This document shows positions 23,589 to 33,200 of a DNA stretch of 64,000 nt, in pieces; positions within the stretch are counted from its first letter, which is position 1, and every line of letters starts with the position of its first letter. The position numbers and the translations under genes were made by a program. Where the stretch lies: assembly GCF_029962835.1 (NCBI RefSeq), contig NC_080588.1:65930001-65994000 (forward strand). Direction: 5' to 3'. The DNA is from Magnolia sinica. Its lineage: Eukaryota > Streptophyta > Magnoliopsida > Magnoliales > Magnoliaceae. The notes under the pieces were generated by a model, which saw nothing but the letters and a program-made list of their open reading frames with translations, had not been told where the DNA came from and did not search any database.

Positions 23589-24989
23589 AAATCCTCTTTC
23601 CCCTCTTCAATGGCTGCTCTGCTGCAGATGTTGTAATGGTGGTTGCAGGTAGGTTGTTGGCGCGTTTCCCCCTTTTCCCTTTGTTTCAAAAATTCGAGCT
23701 TGGACCTGTAAATCACCAATAGGGAAGTGACTTCTCACCTCCAACCCCTACAGTTTTCTGGAAACTTTGCTTGTAACTGAGATACAAGTGAACCCCCCCC
23801 CCTAACATAACAATATAGCCATTGGTCCCTATGCACCAGGAATAAATCCACTACTCAGATGATTTTGTTTTATGAAGGGAATTCAGTCCCCGCCATCCAT
23901 AGTGGTGCATGTGAGATAAATGATCCATATTGGCGAAAAGTTGATTCCACCAATAAGGAATTCTTGCCTAAGCAATAACAAGCATTGCATAACTCCCCTT
24001 ACTAAATCAACATCATCGTCATCAAAGAATTGTCCCAAACGTTTGGGTCGACTTTAGAAATCCTTTCATGACTGTTTTGGCAAAAGTTTGACAACTGGCT
24101 AAAACCTCTTACAAAATATCATTACGAAACATTAAGCCCTCCTAAAACCTCCCTCTCCCATTTGAAACTCAAAATAAAATCATCAAGCCACATATTTTGG
24201 AAGAGCAGCATTGCCCGTCTTTCATACAAAAATTTGAATTGCCTATGATCTCAAAATCATTTCTAGTGAAGTGCACAAATCCAAAAACCTTTCAACTTTC
24301 AAAATCAATAAGAAAAAACCACTAGAAGAATTATATGACCCCCAGCCAGAGGATATGTACAGAGTGCTCAGGCAACCCCATGGTCCGGTGACCTAAACTG
24401 ATGATAGCCATGGAAGCCATGCAATGAAAATCTTCCAGACTCTAGCAAATCCAAGCTATCCAATCTTCATCCTTTACACCGAATGGGGGCCCTTGGTATT
24501 CTTTACTAGCTGTCTATGTGCAGGACACCAATCTCAGTGCTGGGATGTCACAAATCCAGGATATTTATGAGAGAGTGTCCACCCAAAGTTCCGTCCATCA
24601 GCCCAACTGTCTGTATCATACAAACTAAGGGTCTGTCTGCAGGACACTCTGTAAAAATCCTCGGACCAAGATCACATAACTGCGAACTTCCCTAAAGAGT
24701 GCCAATTCAAAGATCGATGATCAAGAAATGTTAATTTCACAAACTAAGAGCATAATAACCGTTCAGCTACCGACCAGGTTCGACCGCTTGCAGATCAAAC
24801 AACCATAACAAGAAAAAACACAAACATTCAGGAATCTTATACAATAGAGACATAGTATACTGCATACATACCGAACTGAACTAGGAATTCGAAGAGGCGA
24901 CGGACGTTCAAAGAGATGTGAGAGATGAATTCTCGATTCTCCCAATCAGCTTGCACTGCGATTCCCACATTAACAGCATTCGTGATCAT
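13978..24989 (-). CDS. BRK1: BRICK1 (BRK1/HSPC300 homologue), SCAR/WAVE complex subunit, two exons
   Basis: BRK1 is the small helical subunit of the SCAR/WAVE regulatory complex, which activates ARP2/3 actin nucleation and shapes epidermal cells and tip growth. Exon 1 (24989-24872) encodes M-ITNAVNVGIAVQADWENRE.. through LVQF and ends in G|GTATGT. Exon 2 (14099-13978) starts after TTTTCCAG, completes the split Glu codon and continues EATTKSKLASLNEKLDMLERR.. to NPSVFS and TGA. The junction is in phase and gives 79 residues; Arabidopsis BRK1 is about 84-85. The C-terminal half is the expected coiled-coil heptad region. The intron is 10.8 kb and holds most of the repeats between 14.1 and 24.9 kb. 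The usual N-terminal MARAGG is absent: the Met used here falls in or beside transposon-like sequence, so the true start or an upstream exon is uncertain. Apart from this the gene looks intact. Confidence 0.92.
14186..14240 (-). repeat. tRNA-derived SINE head in the BRK1 intron
   Basis: The minus strand reads GCCCATAGCTTAAATGGTAG .. GGGTTCAAACC, good matches to Pol III boxes A and B at tRNA-like spacing. The flanks do not complete an acceptor stem. It is most likely a tRNA-derived SINE or tRNA relic. Confidence 0.5.
14550..15010 (+). mobile_element. Solo-LTR-like repeat with TATA box
   Basis: The repeat has a TATA element in GGGTCTATAAAAGGGGC at 14818-14833, a downstream CT-rich leader, and the phrase ATCTCATTGAACTGATAAGCGG at about 14979. 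All three recur in the same order at 37230-37720 (GGTCTATAAATAGGGG; AATCTCATTGATTTGATAACCG), so these are diverged members of one LTR family. No primer-binding site or coding region follows. Confidence 0.5.
15728..17081. mobile_element. hAT-type non-autonomous element, 1354 bp
   Basis: The ends are TAGGGCTGTCAATG and the inverse CATTGACACCCCTA. The flanks are AATCCAAT (15720-15727) and ATTCCAAT (17082-17089), an 8-bp target duplication with one mismatch, as expected for hAT. The subterminal regions are rich in GGGCTGGGC / GCCTGGCCCAGCCC. Inside are a (TC)n run near 15928-15957 and three or four copies of a GGGTTGGGATTTTGAACAAG unit (16670-16860). No transposase frame is recognisable. Confidence 0.8.
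17090..17525. other. Intron sequence with no gene recognised
   Basis: This part of the BRK1 intron holds a doubled 15-bp unit, GCCCACGTGGTATGT, at about 17263-17292. I see nothing else that can be named. Confidence 0.35.
17529..19110 (+). pseudogene. LINE 3' part (zf-RVT region to poly(A)), interrupted by a hAT MITE
   Basis: WKDIWLGDQRLRGVFPHLA is read before 17637 and the frame resumes after 18283. Further on, LVGRNKVLTIDNLKKRNMS.. and DEESINHLFMHCLLARKMWE (from about 18570) match the zinc-binding reverse-transcriptase-associated C-terminus of plant L1 ORF2. Several stops break it. The 3' end has an AATAAA-like signal (CAATAAAATC, 19061) followed by poly(A) at 19081-19099. It lies in the BRK1 intron, antisense to the gene. 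Confidence 0.75.
17638..18275. mobile_element. hAT MITE, TAGAG[C/G]TGTACACGAG family
   Basis: The ends are TAGAGGTGTACACGAG and the inverse CTCGTGTACAGCTCTA. The flanks CTTAGCGA (17630-17637) and CTTAGTGA (18276-18283) form an 8-bp target duplication with one mismatch. The body is rich in CGAGTTCGAG words and contains GA-rich tracts at 17950-18065. It splits a LINE, so it inserted later. Confidence 0.85.
19111..20168. other. Intron sequence, no gene recognised; 44-bp tandem duplication
   Basis: A unit AATGCATACAAAAGGTGAGC..TTTTTCCCAAAAT occurs twice head to tail at about 19527-19614. No protein family is recognisable in the short open frames. Confidence 0.4.
20172..20575 (-). mobile_element. 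Harbinger terminal fragment, inverted copy of 3495-3911
   Basis: It starts after TAA with GAGGGTGTTTGGATGCC. It then follows the reverse complement of the Harbinger tail at 3495-3911, including ttcaaaatattataatcatat and gtcattttgttaagcc. The fragment stops where another MITE begins (20576). Confidence 0.7.
20576..20800. mobile_element. GCATATGCGAT-rich MITE, copy 1
   Basis: The copy starts GTTGCCAAAAGCGATTGCAT and is nearly identical to 22234-22480 for about 220 bp. Self-complementary words (ATGGCATATG, GCGATCGC) and a T/A-rich middle would fold extensively. The right end diverges from copy 2 after gcaatcagc. Confidence 0.6.
21321..21856. mobile_element. Mutator-like (MULE) MITE, 536 bp, with 9-bp target duplication
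   Basis: Both ends read GGAAACGGATTGGCTACTCC inward, and the match continues so that the terminal inverted repeats reach about 25 bp perfect and 200+ bp imperfect. The whole element is close to a palindrome. CACCATGAC flanks it at 21312-21320 and 21857-21865, a perfect 9-bp duplication, the size typical of Mutator elements. The arms contain the GTGGGGCCCACCATGATGTA and GGACCACACCACA phrases scattered through the window, so this is the best full-length reference for that repeat group. It has no coding capacity. Confidence 0.88.
21887..22236. repeat. Segmental duplication, copy 1 (copy 2 at 25179-25527)
   Basis: About 350 bp matches 25179-25527 at roughly 97% by eye, in direct orientation, with a one-base indel. 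The unit includes a MULE-type right end (acaatccgcttccc) and about 130 bp of other DNA beyond it, so it is not a single transposon. Similarity stops at CGAACGCAGTT, exactly where the MITE at 22234 begins. Confidence 0.85.
22234..22480. mobile_element. GCATATGCGAT-rich MITE, copy 2, with GTTGTCAAA ends
   Basis: The left end is GTTGTCAAAAGC and the right end is the inverse, ..CCATTTGACAAC. The body matches 20576-20800. No target duplication is visible, and the left end coincides with the breakpoint of the segmental duplication. Confidence 0.65.
22589..22825. repeat. Tandem repeat, 41-bp unit, about 5.8 copies
   Basis: The unit GATCCATCCATTGACTAATG + TTAAGATGATTTTGGGGGCAT repeats with very few changes. 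The last copies are more diverged. It lies in the BRK1 intron. Confidence 0.9.
22950..23440. mobile_element. Palindromic GGCCCACC-family (MULE-like) repeat
   Basis: The arms tttatggcttgggcctaaaaa..gccacaccacagg (from 23113) and cctgtggtgtggccc..tgggcccacaccataaa (to 23418) are inverted relative to each other around a centre near 23265. The arrangement is the same as in the element at 21321-21856, but no clean termini or target duplication is seen. Confidence 0.6.
23551..23583. repeat. (GA)n microsatellite
   Basis: About 16 AG dinucleotides without interruption in the BRK1 intron. Confidence 0.95.
23584..24871. other. BRK1 intron, 5' part, no other feature recognised
   Basis: Ordinary AT-rich sequence with no coding or element signature I can name, apart from an uninterrupted C8-9 run near 23793. 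Confidence 0.4.
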
Positions 24990-25397
24990 TTTAAGGCATG
25001 AGCCCAAAAGGTAGGCAGATATAAGGCTTGAGTATAGCTCAACACAGGAAATAGTAATAGTGGGGATGGAACGGTTATCATTGAAAACCTCAAGCGGGGC
25101 TACCGAAGTTTTAGAAGAAGCTGATATTTATGTTTTCCCTTCAACAGTTGGGATGGAAAATAAACGGCATGAGTGGGCCCTAAGAAGGTTTCAACAATAG
25201 GCATCATTATCACCATTGCTTCCTGTGGTGTTGTGGTCCACTCAAGCCTTAAATCCACCTCTCTTTTAGGCTTAGTTCTTTCAAAATGCATGGACGGTGT
25301 GTATAAAACACACATCACGGTGGGCCTCACAGTGCCCGTGACAGGACCGTCCATCTCTAGTTCTCGGTGGGAGTAGTACACAATCCGCTTCCCAATT
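24982..25397. mobile_element. MULE-type element truncated at BRK1 exon 1
   Basis: From 24982 the plus strand reads like the inner part of the GGCCCACC/MULE group (tcattttaaggcatgagccc.., cacaggaaatagt..). It continues to a MULE-type right end, CACAATCCGCTTCCC, at 25380-25394. The left terminus is missing: the element runs directly into BRK1 codons ATC-ACG-AAT. It therefore occupies the place of the BRK1 start region and promoter. Confidence 0.6.
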
Positions 25398-25527
25398 GCT
25401 GTATATGTATGGTCCACTAGCCGACCTTTTTACTGCAACGGAACATTTACATAGTTCGAGCGGTTTGAATATTGCACACGTGCCATGCGTGATCAGCAAG
25501 TATTCTCGTGATACGCCGAACGCAGTT
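25179..25527. repeat. Segmental duplication, copy 2
   Basis: Direct copy of 21887-22236. Here the sequence continues past CGCAGTT into CCGAATCC, with no MITE. Confidence 0.85.
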
Positions 25528-25679
25528 CCGAATCCAAACGACGGCCTGGGTCCCCAAGCACTTAGAACTGTGCATGTGGCGTACACGTTACTCAGATTAA
25601 GCTGTCCCAACCGTGGAGTCCAGTTTATATATATCATCATCCAAAGGCTACACATTTTATTGGAAAAGGTATTCCCATG

Positions 25680-25880
25680 AGGTCGAGCACTGTGGGCCCC
25701 ACGTGATGTGTGAGGGACATCCACCCATTAGTTAGATGCACCCTTCCGTGTTGGGCCATGGGCCTAAAAATCAGGCCAATTCGTGACTTAGGTGGGCCAC
25801 ATCACACAAAACAATTGAGAGTAGATGTCCACCCATTGAAAACTTCATGATTATTTATAGGTCCACTGCGATGTGGTTCA
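25680..25880. repeat. GGCCCACC-family fragment
   Basis: Phrases such as gtgggccccacgtgatgtgtg and aggtgggccacatcaca match the dispersed MULE-like group. No boundaries are clear. Confidence 0.5.
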
Positions 25881-26075
25881 GACATCTAGAGAATCTATTG
25901 TGTCTACCACGTGGATGAGGGATTACACCAAGTTTCAACATCCAGAGAATCTATGGTGTGTACCAGGTTACACCAAGTTTCAACCGTATCTAAAACTTAA
26001 GTGGATTCATCAAGTACTTTTAGATGTTTTAGGCATGATTTCACATGGGTTTAACAGATTATTATTATTGTTATT

Positions 26076-26079
<4 letters not shown>

Positions 26080-26150
<71 letters not shown>
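26080..26150. repeat. Compound (TA)n(GA)n microsatellite
   Basis: About 13 AT units run directly into about 22 GA units. Confidence 0.95.
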
Positions 26151-26151
<1 letters not shown>

Positions 26152-26157
<6 letters not shown>

Positions 26158-26275
26158 CTAGCTCTCATGGGAACTTGTGAGCACTTTTTTAACCCGCTAT
26201 ATGGACATAAATTCAAAACTAGTTCTCATGGGAACTCGTGAGCACTTTTTTTAACCCGCTATATGGACACAAATT
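26152..26275. repeat. Tandem duplication of a ~63-bp unit
   Basis: A unit containing AACTAG(C/T)TCTCATGGGAAC, TGTGAGCAC and AACCCGCTATATGGACA occurs twice in a row with few changes. Confidence 0.85.
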
Positions 26276-26280
26276 CGGAA

Positions 26281-27410
26281 TAATTTACTAGATGAGTCAC
26301 TCATGAAACTCCAGACCCAAAAGTTAGCCTAATTGAAAATTTTAGTAGGCCATAGCAAAATGAGAGGCAAATCAAGGGAGGAATTTCTTCTTACTTTGCC
26401 ACGGCATACCAGATTTTTCATTCAAACTAACTTTTAAGCCTTTGGGGTTTCATGAGGTAATTCACCTACTGGATTTTTCAGATTTTGAGCCCACATCACA
26501 TGCTAAAGGTGCTCACCAGTTCTCATGTGAGCATTTCAAATACACACCAATGTGAGAGAGCTGCATTTGTAGTATCAATAGTTCAGGCAAGAGTGGCTGG
26601 ATTTTCGGGTTTGACAAAAATATTACTAAATATCGCATTATATTGCCTATATATTTATACAACGTGACATTTTCAAAATATTGCTATTATTAGTTATAAT
26701 GTAACGATGATAGCATTTGATACTAGCGGTATCACAATCCACTCTTTTTTCAAAAAAAAAAAAAAAAGAAGAAGAAGAAGAAATAAAGAAAGAAAAAGAA
26801 AAACCTACAAAATCCCAAAGTTTGTCACATTTTGCAATTATTTGGTGGAAAAACTTCTATTTTTTCTTTTTCGTAGAAATTAGGATCAGACAGCAGGTCC
26901 CTCCTGATTGGCTGGAAAGATTTCCTTTGTTTAGCTTAAAGGTCTTGGCTGGAAAGAACACAGACCAAGACACCTTGATGTCGAGTTAGAAGGTCGGGGG
27001 CCAAAGCCATTCAGTTTCGAATTAGCCTGGCTAGATGTGAATGACTTTGTGGGGCTAGTCAAGTAATGATCTTGAAAAATGGATGGATGGTATGGATATA
27101 GTCCATATATCATGGTGGGAGCCACAGAATTTGCTGACAGCAACGTACTCATCAATTGGATCCGCACTGTGCATGGGCGGGATGGCTTGCTATATTTCAA
27201 ATTTCAAATGGATTGAAAAGCCTCTGCTAATCCTATGTTTCAAATGGATTCGTCATGACCCTTCTCAATACACGGCTCATTTTCCAAAGCATAAAAACCT
27301 AGCAATTGTTGAAGAAAACAAACATGGTGTGGGATTTAAATGGTGGTATTTTCAATTCCATCCTACTTAATCCCATCTAATTCCATGCTCCAAACGCCCC
27401 GTAAGTGTGT
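26281..27410. other. No gene recognised
   Basis: A poly(A)/GAA-rich patch lies near 26750-26810 and a short GGCCCACC-family fragment near 27070-27125. Nothing else can be named. Confidence 0.35.
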
Positions 27411-28369
27411 GGGGTCCCAGCTCCACCACAAGCTTAAAATGTTAAAAGAAAAGCTCAAACAGTGGTGCAGGGAGGTCTATGGGGAAAGGGAAGCTCAAAT
27501 CTCAAACATCCTAGACGAGATCCACACTCTCGATCTGAAGGAAGAGGGACCTGCCTTGGAGGAGGAAGTGTGAAGAAGAGAGTTATTGCAGGAATACTGC
27601 AAGCGCCTCAAGGAAGAAGAAATCAAGTGGCACCAGAGGTCCAAGGCAGTGTGGCTTAAAGAAGGCAATAGGAATACATGTTTTTCCACAACCAAGCTTC
27701 AGCTAGGGCCAAGAGCAACATAATCTCAGCAATTACATTGGATGGTAAGAGGGTAAAAGAAAAGGCCCAAGTGTGTGAAGCAATGTAGGCTTCTATGAAA
27801 ACCTCCTGTCACAGGAAGATTGGGCCAGACCTTAGCTTGATTTTTTGGCCTTTGCTACACTCTCTGAAGGGCAGGCTGTGGCCCTCAAAGTTCAGTGCTC
27901 AGAGTTGGAAGTCAAGGGAGCAGTAGACAGTTTAGCCAGGGACAAAGCTCCAGGACCGGATGGTTATCCCATTACCTTTCTTCAAGTCTTTTGGAGTGCC
28001 GTGAAGCAAGAGGTGATGGATTTCATCAATGACTTTTTCGCCAAAGACTCTCTTAGGCCGGATTATGGTGCTTCCTTTATAGCTCTTGTTCCAAAAGTAG
28101 AAGTAAGAGATTTTCAGCCAATTAGTTTGATTGGAAGCCCGTATAAGATCCTTGCCAAGATCCCGGCCACTCGATTTTGTGTGGGGGAGGTCATTTCGCC
28201 TAACCAAGGGGCGTTTGTTGCGGGCTGGCAGATTCTCGATTCCGCACTCGTTGCCAGTGAATGCTTAGACTCCCGATTTAAACAAAAGAAAGCGGGGATT
28301 GTCTGCAAACTCGACATTGAAAAAGCATATGATCATATTCAGTGGGAGTTCCTCGATTGTGCTAAATAG
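27411..28369 (+). pseudogene. LINE (L1-type) ORF2 relic: pre-RT and N-terminal RT
   Basis: The plus strand reads LKQWCREVYGEREAQI.. then, after a stop, KWHQRSKAVWLKEGNRNT, the conserved link before RT. After a frame break comes ARDKAPGPDGYPITFLQVFW (RT block 0), FIALVPKVEVRDFQPISLIG, NQGAFVAGWQILDSAL and KLDIEKAYDHIQWEFLD, which carries the first catalytic Asp. It stops at 28367-28369. The rest of RT is missing because an LTR-like repeat begins at about 28407. Confidence 0.85.
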
Positions 28370-28406
28370 AGAAGATGGATGCAAGCTTTGTTAAATCTAC
28401 ATCTCC

Positions 28407-28860
28407 TTTTGATGAGGATATCCAAGCACCATACCAAATGAGGATTGAGCCAGTCTCCTTATATCTAGATGATTATTACATGGGGCTAACTTGGCCCAAT
28501 TCACATTCCTAGCAACGTTAAAGATCTCGCGTGCATGTTCATGCATATTTGAAGGCCCCACACTAGGAAGATACACGTGGACTGTATATATGAGCTTGAC
28601 GAACACATCAAACCGTTAGATCATCATTAGACATCTTGATTGTGGACCCCTATGGACCATGAAATAGTTTAGTTGTTTAGATTGTTTACATGCTTCGTTA
28701 TTTTTGGTATGCCTTATATTTGTGTTGAGATTAGGGAGTTAGAAACACCTTTTAATTTATTATGCGTCTTTATGTTGGGAATCTTATCTAAGAGCGTCTT
28801 TTTGTAAAAGGTCTTTTCTAATACTATAAAAGAGAAAGATGGGTGTGTGAAGTCCTAATG
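28407..28860 (+). mobile_element. LTR-like repeat, copy 1 (copy 2 at 49585-50045)
   Basis: About 450 bp aligns with 49585-50045 in direct orientation, including gatgagccagtct.., ggaccccacactggga.. and ttcgttatttttg..gtgttgagattagggagtta. A TATA-like CTATAAAAGAGAAAG lies at 28825. Both copies are followed by pyrimidine-rich and AACCCTAA-rich DNA. Size and promoter-like content suggest a solo LTR. Confidence 0.55.
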
Positions 28861-30286
28861 CCATTATTTTGAAAAAAAATAAGCTTTCTTCATGTGATAT
28901 GAAGAATACTCTATGTGATTTGAATCTTAGATGTGGTGTGATTCAATTCCCCATTCAATGGAGGTGCGAGGCTTCCATTTATCATCTTACTTCTCTTTTA
29001 TTTTATAATCCAAAAGATGTATTTTTCCAAAAACTTTATCTCTCTTCTTCCCTTCTTATTGAGACCATCCAAATCATCGTTTATTTATTTATTTATTTAT
29101 TTTTTATATATAAAAAAACTTTTCATCGTCCAACTTTAACTCCAATCGAAATCAACGATTGATGACCCAAAAACTCTAACCAACGACTCATGCGTGTGAG
29201 CCCCTAGGCTGACCATATGGACAACTGCTCAATCCTTTGATTTTCCATTGCTTCCTCCATTAAAACCCATTGATTCCCCATCCATAACCCTACCTTAAAC
29301 CCTACATCCCCAATTTCCTATTTTCTCCAATTTCTAAAAACCTTAAATCCAAAATGTCCAATTTTTATGAACCTTAAATTTCCAATTTTCATATTTTTCT
29401 CTTCCTAATCCTAGTAATAAAACCTACAAATATGTCCCTTGAGTGTGGAACATGCTTGTGCTAAATTGAAATTTTTATCCTTCCATCGGACTTAGTTTTA
29501 ATTAATTTATATGATTTCTTAATATGCGGGCATGTGATTTAAGTTAAATCAGATTTTATTTCATATTATTTACTCTTAATCACTTGATGGGTAAGCATCT
29601 TTTATTAATTGAATTATTTTAAGAACGCTTTCATAATCTCCATGTTGCATAACAACATTAAATCATGTGTCCTGCATAAAAAATGCATACCACATTTCCA
29701 AGAACATTACAAAAACAAACATCGGAAACATTAATTTCATAGAGATGAAGTTTCGTCAATTTATATGTAAACAAATGTAAACATGCCCTCAGCAACCTTC
29801 ACTTATTGTATTCAACAAACTTCAATTTGATTTTCATATTGTTCGACTGTTTGGTGGGTGCAATTAAATCACGGTCTTCTTTTATCTAAGGCCAGATTGT
29901 TGTACAACCGGACATATACTTACATATACATTACATATTTTTAAGCCACAGGGAACAGATCTGCCTACAGTTTGCACGGATGAGAGCATGTGGGCCGCTC
30001 AACAACTAACTGGATAGGAGAAGAAATATAGAAATGTTTGGAGCATTCAGCAAAGAAAAAGGCCAAAAACTGCATACCTGGAATCTTCCAAGCCTAGGGA
30101 TTCTGGGTGCATGAGCCATGCACAGCGATGCCATTATATCAACTGTTTTGGATCATTGAAATATGGGTCCCACTTGTACAAAATGAAATCCAAACAGTAC
30201 AAACCATGCGCGAGCATTGTATAATACCTTGTCTACATGATGTTGGGAATTCCTCCAAAAGAAGTAGAGTGAATTTAATGGAAACC
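28861..30286. other. Intergenic, no gene recognised
   Basis: Contains a (TTTA)n run at about 29081-29102 and a CCTTAAACCCTA-rich stretch at 29240-29400 similar in style to 50330-50600. The part nearest 30286 should include the 3' untranslated region of the minus-strand oligopeptidase gene. Confidence 0.4.
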
Positions 30287-33200
30287 TCAAGCAGATACGG
30301 TGGCCGGTGATAGGCCATACTGCCTGAGCATGGCGTCTGGGGAGGGCTCACGCCCGCGGAATTCCACGAAAACCTAAAAAACAACATTACTGAATTCAGG
30401 GTTGTAACTCATGGAATCCCATGAAAATATACTACCAAATCTACTAAATTTAGGGTACATTTGGAAGCACCCTAGGAACAGGTTTTGGCAGAATGCTTTT
30501 CTGCAAGGGTCATGTAATCAATATAATTCTAGTGCAAACAAGTTCTGTGGGCCTCACCATGATGTGTTCATGACATCCACCTTGACCATTATGCACTCCA
30601 TCCCTCGTTTGGTCATGGGTCCAAAAATCAGGCCAATCCATGACTCAGGTGGACCACACGAGCAGCAAAAAGTTTGGAGGGGGAAGGTGCACCCTCTCAA
30701 TTGTTCCCAATTGTGTGGCCAACCTGAGCCATGTATTGGCATGACTTTTGGGCCCACTGCCTAACATGGGTGTGTGTGTGTGCGCATGATGGTCATAGTG
30801 GATGTCATCGACATATCGTGGTGGGTCCCCAAATGGTCAGTGGCACCACAATTGTGGTGAAAACATTTGCACTTGGATCATTTTACTTTCCGGGAAAAAA
30901 AGAAGCATTTTGTTTGTTTCAAGCAGAGCGCTTGAAACAAACAAAATATTATTTCAAGGGAATAAAAGTGGAAAAACTGATAACACCCCCCAAGTAAGAT
31001 GAAAACAAAGTCGCCCCACTTACACATTCAACCAAATGGCGATTTGGGGTACTTCCAAATGCTACCAAAGTGATGTGGAATCAATCAATAATGTTTAGTT
31101 CTCTTAGAGTAAGATATCTATGTACAACTACATGTAATATAGATAATTACATAGATAGATACATGTATATCTGTTAAGATCTCCCACAGATTGTGTGATT
31201 TATTTCCTTGTCCTAAGCACATTTATTTTATAATTTGTCACAAATCCAAGTTATAAGTCTACAAATCTCCCACCTCTTCTATAGATTCTTGTCATTTTCA
31301 GTAGAATTCCATACAAGACTTCTCTAAAATGTAGTCTCTGAGATAACATGGTATTAGAGCCATGGTTCTGATCTACCATGTCCACTATTTGATCTCAGCC
31401 ACAGATCTCTGTCCTCACCACTAAATATGTCGTCGTCTTGGCACACCTCTGCATCAAAATCTGTAGCTAGACCTGCATCAACGACCAGACATCAACAACC
31501 TTTCATATCCATCACCGGCATCATCAAGCCTTCCAGATCTGCACCCCTAGTGCTATCCACCTCTATCCGCACCACTTGTCATGTTGCCCCTGTCTTTGCC
31601 AGCCACTCAAAACCAGACGCACCTTCAGATCCTGTTGCCACTGCAACTCACTTCCACCAGATCCAGCAATGTCATCATCAGATTCATCCATCACTTATCT
31701 CTGCTCTCCATTCAATCTGTTGTCTGCCTTTTTCCCATTACAAAATGAGCTTTTGGCTCTGCTATTCTCGTACCATCCTTGAAGGAGAAGGGGCGCAGAA
31801 ACCCCATTTGCTTATTCTGGAGCTTTCTGAGTGCATTGGATTGTGCCCATTTTATGGTTTTTTTTACTTTTTGTGCTCTGAAAGTGCAATAAGCGGTATG
31901 TGCATGATCATTTCCACTGCCACCGTCATCTTCTCCACTCAAGTTCATGTTTTGTTCTCGGACTTTTAAATTGGAACCAGTGCCACCACCATATCCATGT
32001 ATTCATCCATATACTTATCTATAGTATGTACAATTACACAGATATCTTATACTCTTAACAAGTTTTGTTTCTGTACAAACAGCCAATATCGGTACTGTGT
32101 TCGAGTGAGTTTTGACTACTTCCAATTTGCAAAGATGATTTTTAAGGGTAAGTCACAAAATTCGTTTGTCTAACCTCAAGTGGTGATTTCCCACCTCCAA
32201 GGGCAAGAACAGTTTCTCGGAACCTGCGACCTGTTTCTTTGATTGCCTGTTGCAAGATCGACTAACAAAATCAAATCATTCAAACAAGACCATAATGTTG
32301 TTGATGCAGGACATGGAAAATTAAATATGATATGCAAGATTGTAGGCTTAGATCACACCAATTCAGAAACAATCATACAAATTCCACATCCCACATGAAA
32401 ATCCAAACATTCAATTAAAGGGGAATCTATGCGGGTCTAAGCCGACACAGGCTAGGACTGGACCAATAAAATTATAAGCCAAACAATGTCAAAGGGAAAT
32501 AAAATCAACTACTCATGCATAAAAATCAGCCCCTAATCCAAGGGATTCTCTAATTTCAATTCAAGGAACCCTAAGGTGATAAAAATGGGCAAATCAATTA
32601 GGGATCATGTAATATAGGGTTAGGATTCATGAAAAAAACGGCTATGAGAGGATAAAAGAGGATAAAAACCTGAGCCAAAAGATGATCCCGCGTGTGGACA
32701 GCAATAATGGCCCAGACGGACGTGCGTGTGATCCCGGCCGCACGTGTGTGGGGCCCACTATTCAGAAAAAGGCCACCTTGGCCCTGGTCGGCCAGGGATG
32801 GACTCCAAAACCTCCAAATTTCAGCTCGATCCGATGTACGGTTTGTGCGTGGTGCTCCGCCGAAGTTTCAGCTCGCCTGCGGGCCGAAATCTGGAAACCT
32901 GCTTCAATGAAGAAATCTGATGCAACAAAAGGACAAATTCGAAGTACGGATGGTGGGGGAAGATGGAAAAAAAAGATGATGGAAGATGGGGGTGAATTGG
33001 GATCGATGTGGCTTCGCACCACGGTAGTTAGCCCTTCGAAAAGGGAGGGCTTCGCACCCACTTTTGAATTCTTCCACAACTCACGAAGAGAGCAGAAAAA
33101 TAAAGTAGGAATTTTTTTATTAACTTCAATGAATGAAAAGAACTACAAGGGGTGCCTATTTATAGGAAAACCCTATACCCCAAAACTCGCATCATGTGCA

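Noticed and set aside
23438-23719. Open frame with a Ser-Leu repeat run
   Set aside because: Translation of the (GA)n microsatellite; the same applies to the frames at 26010-26241.
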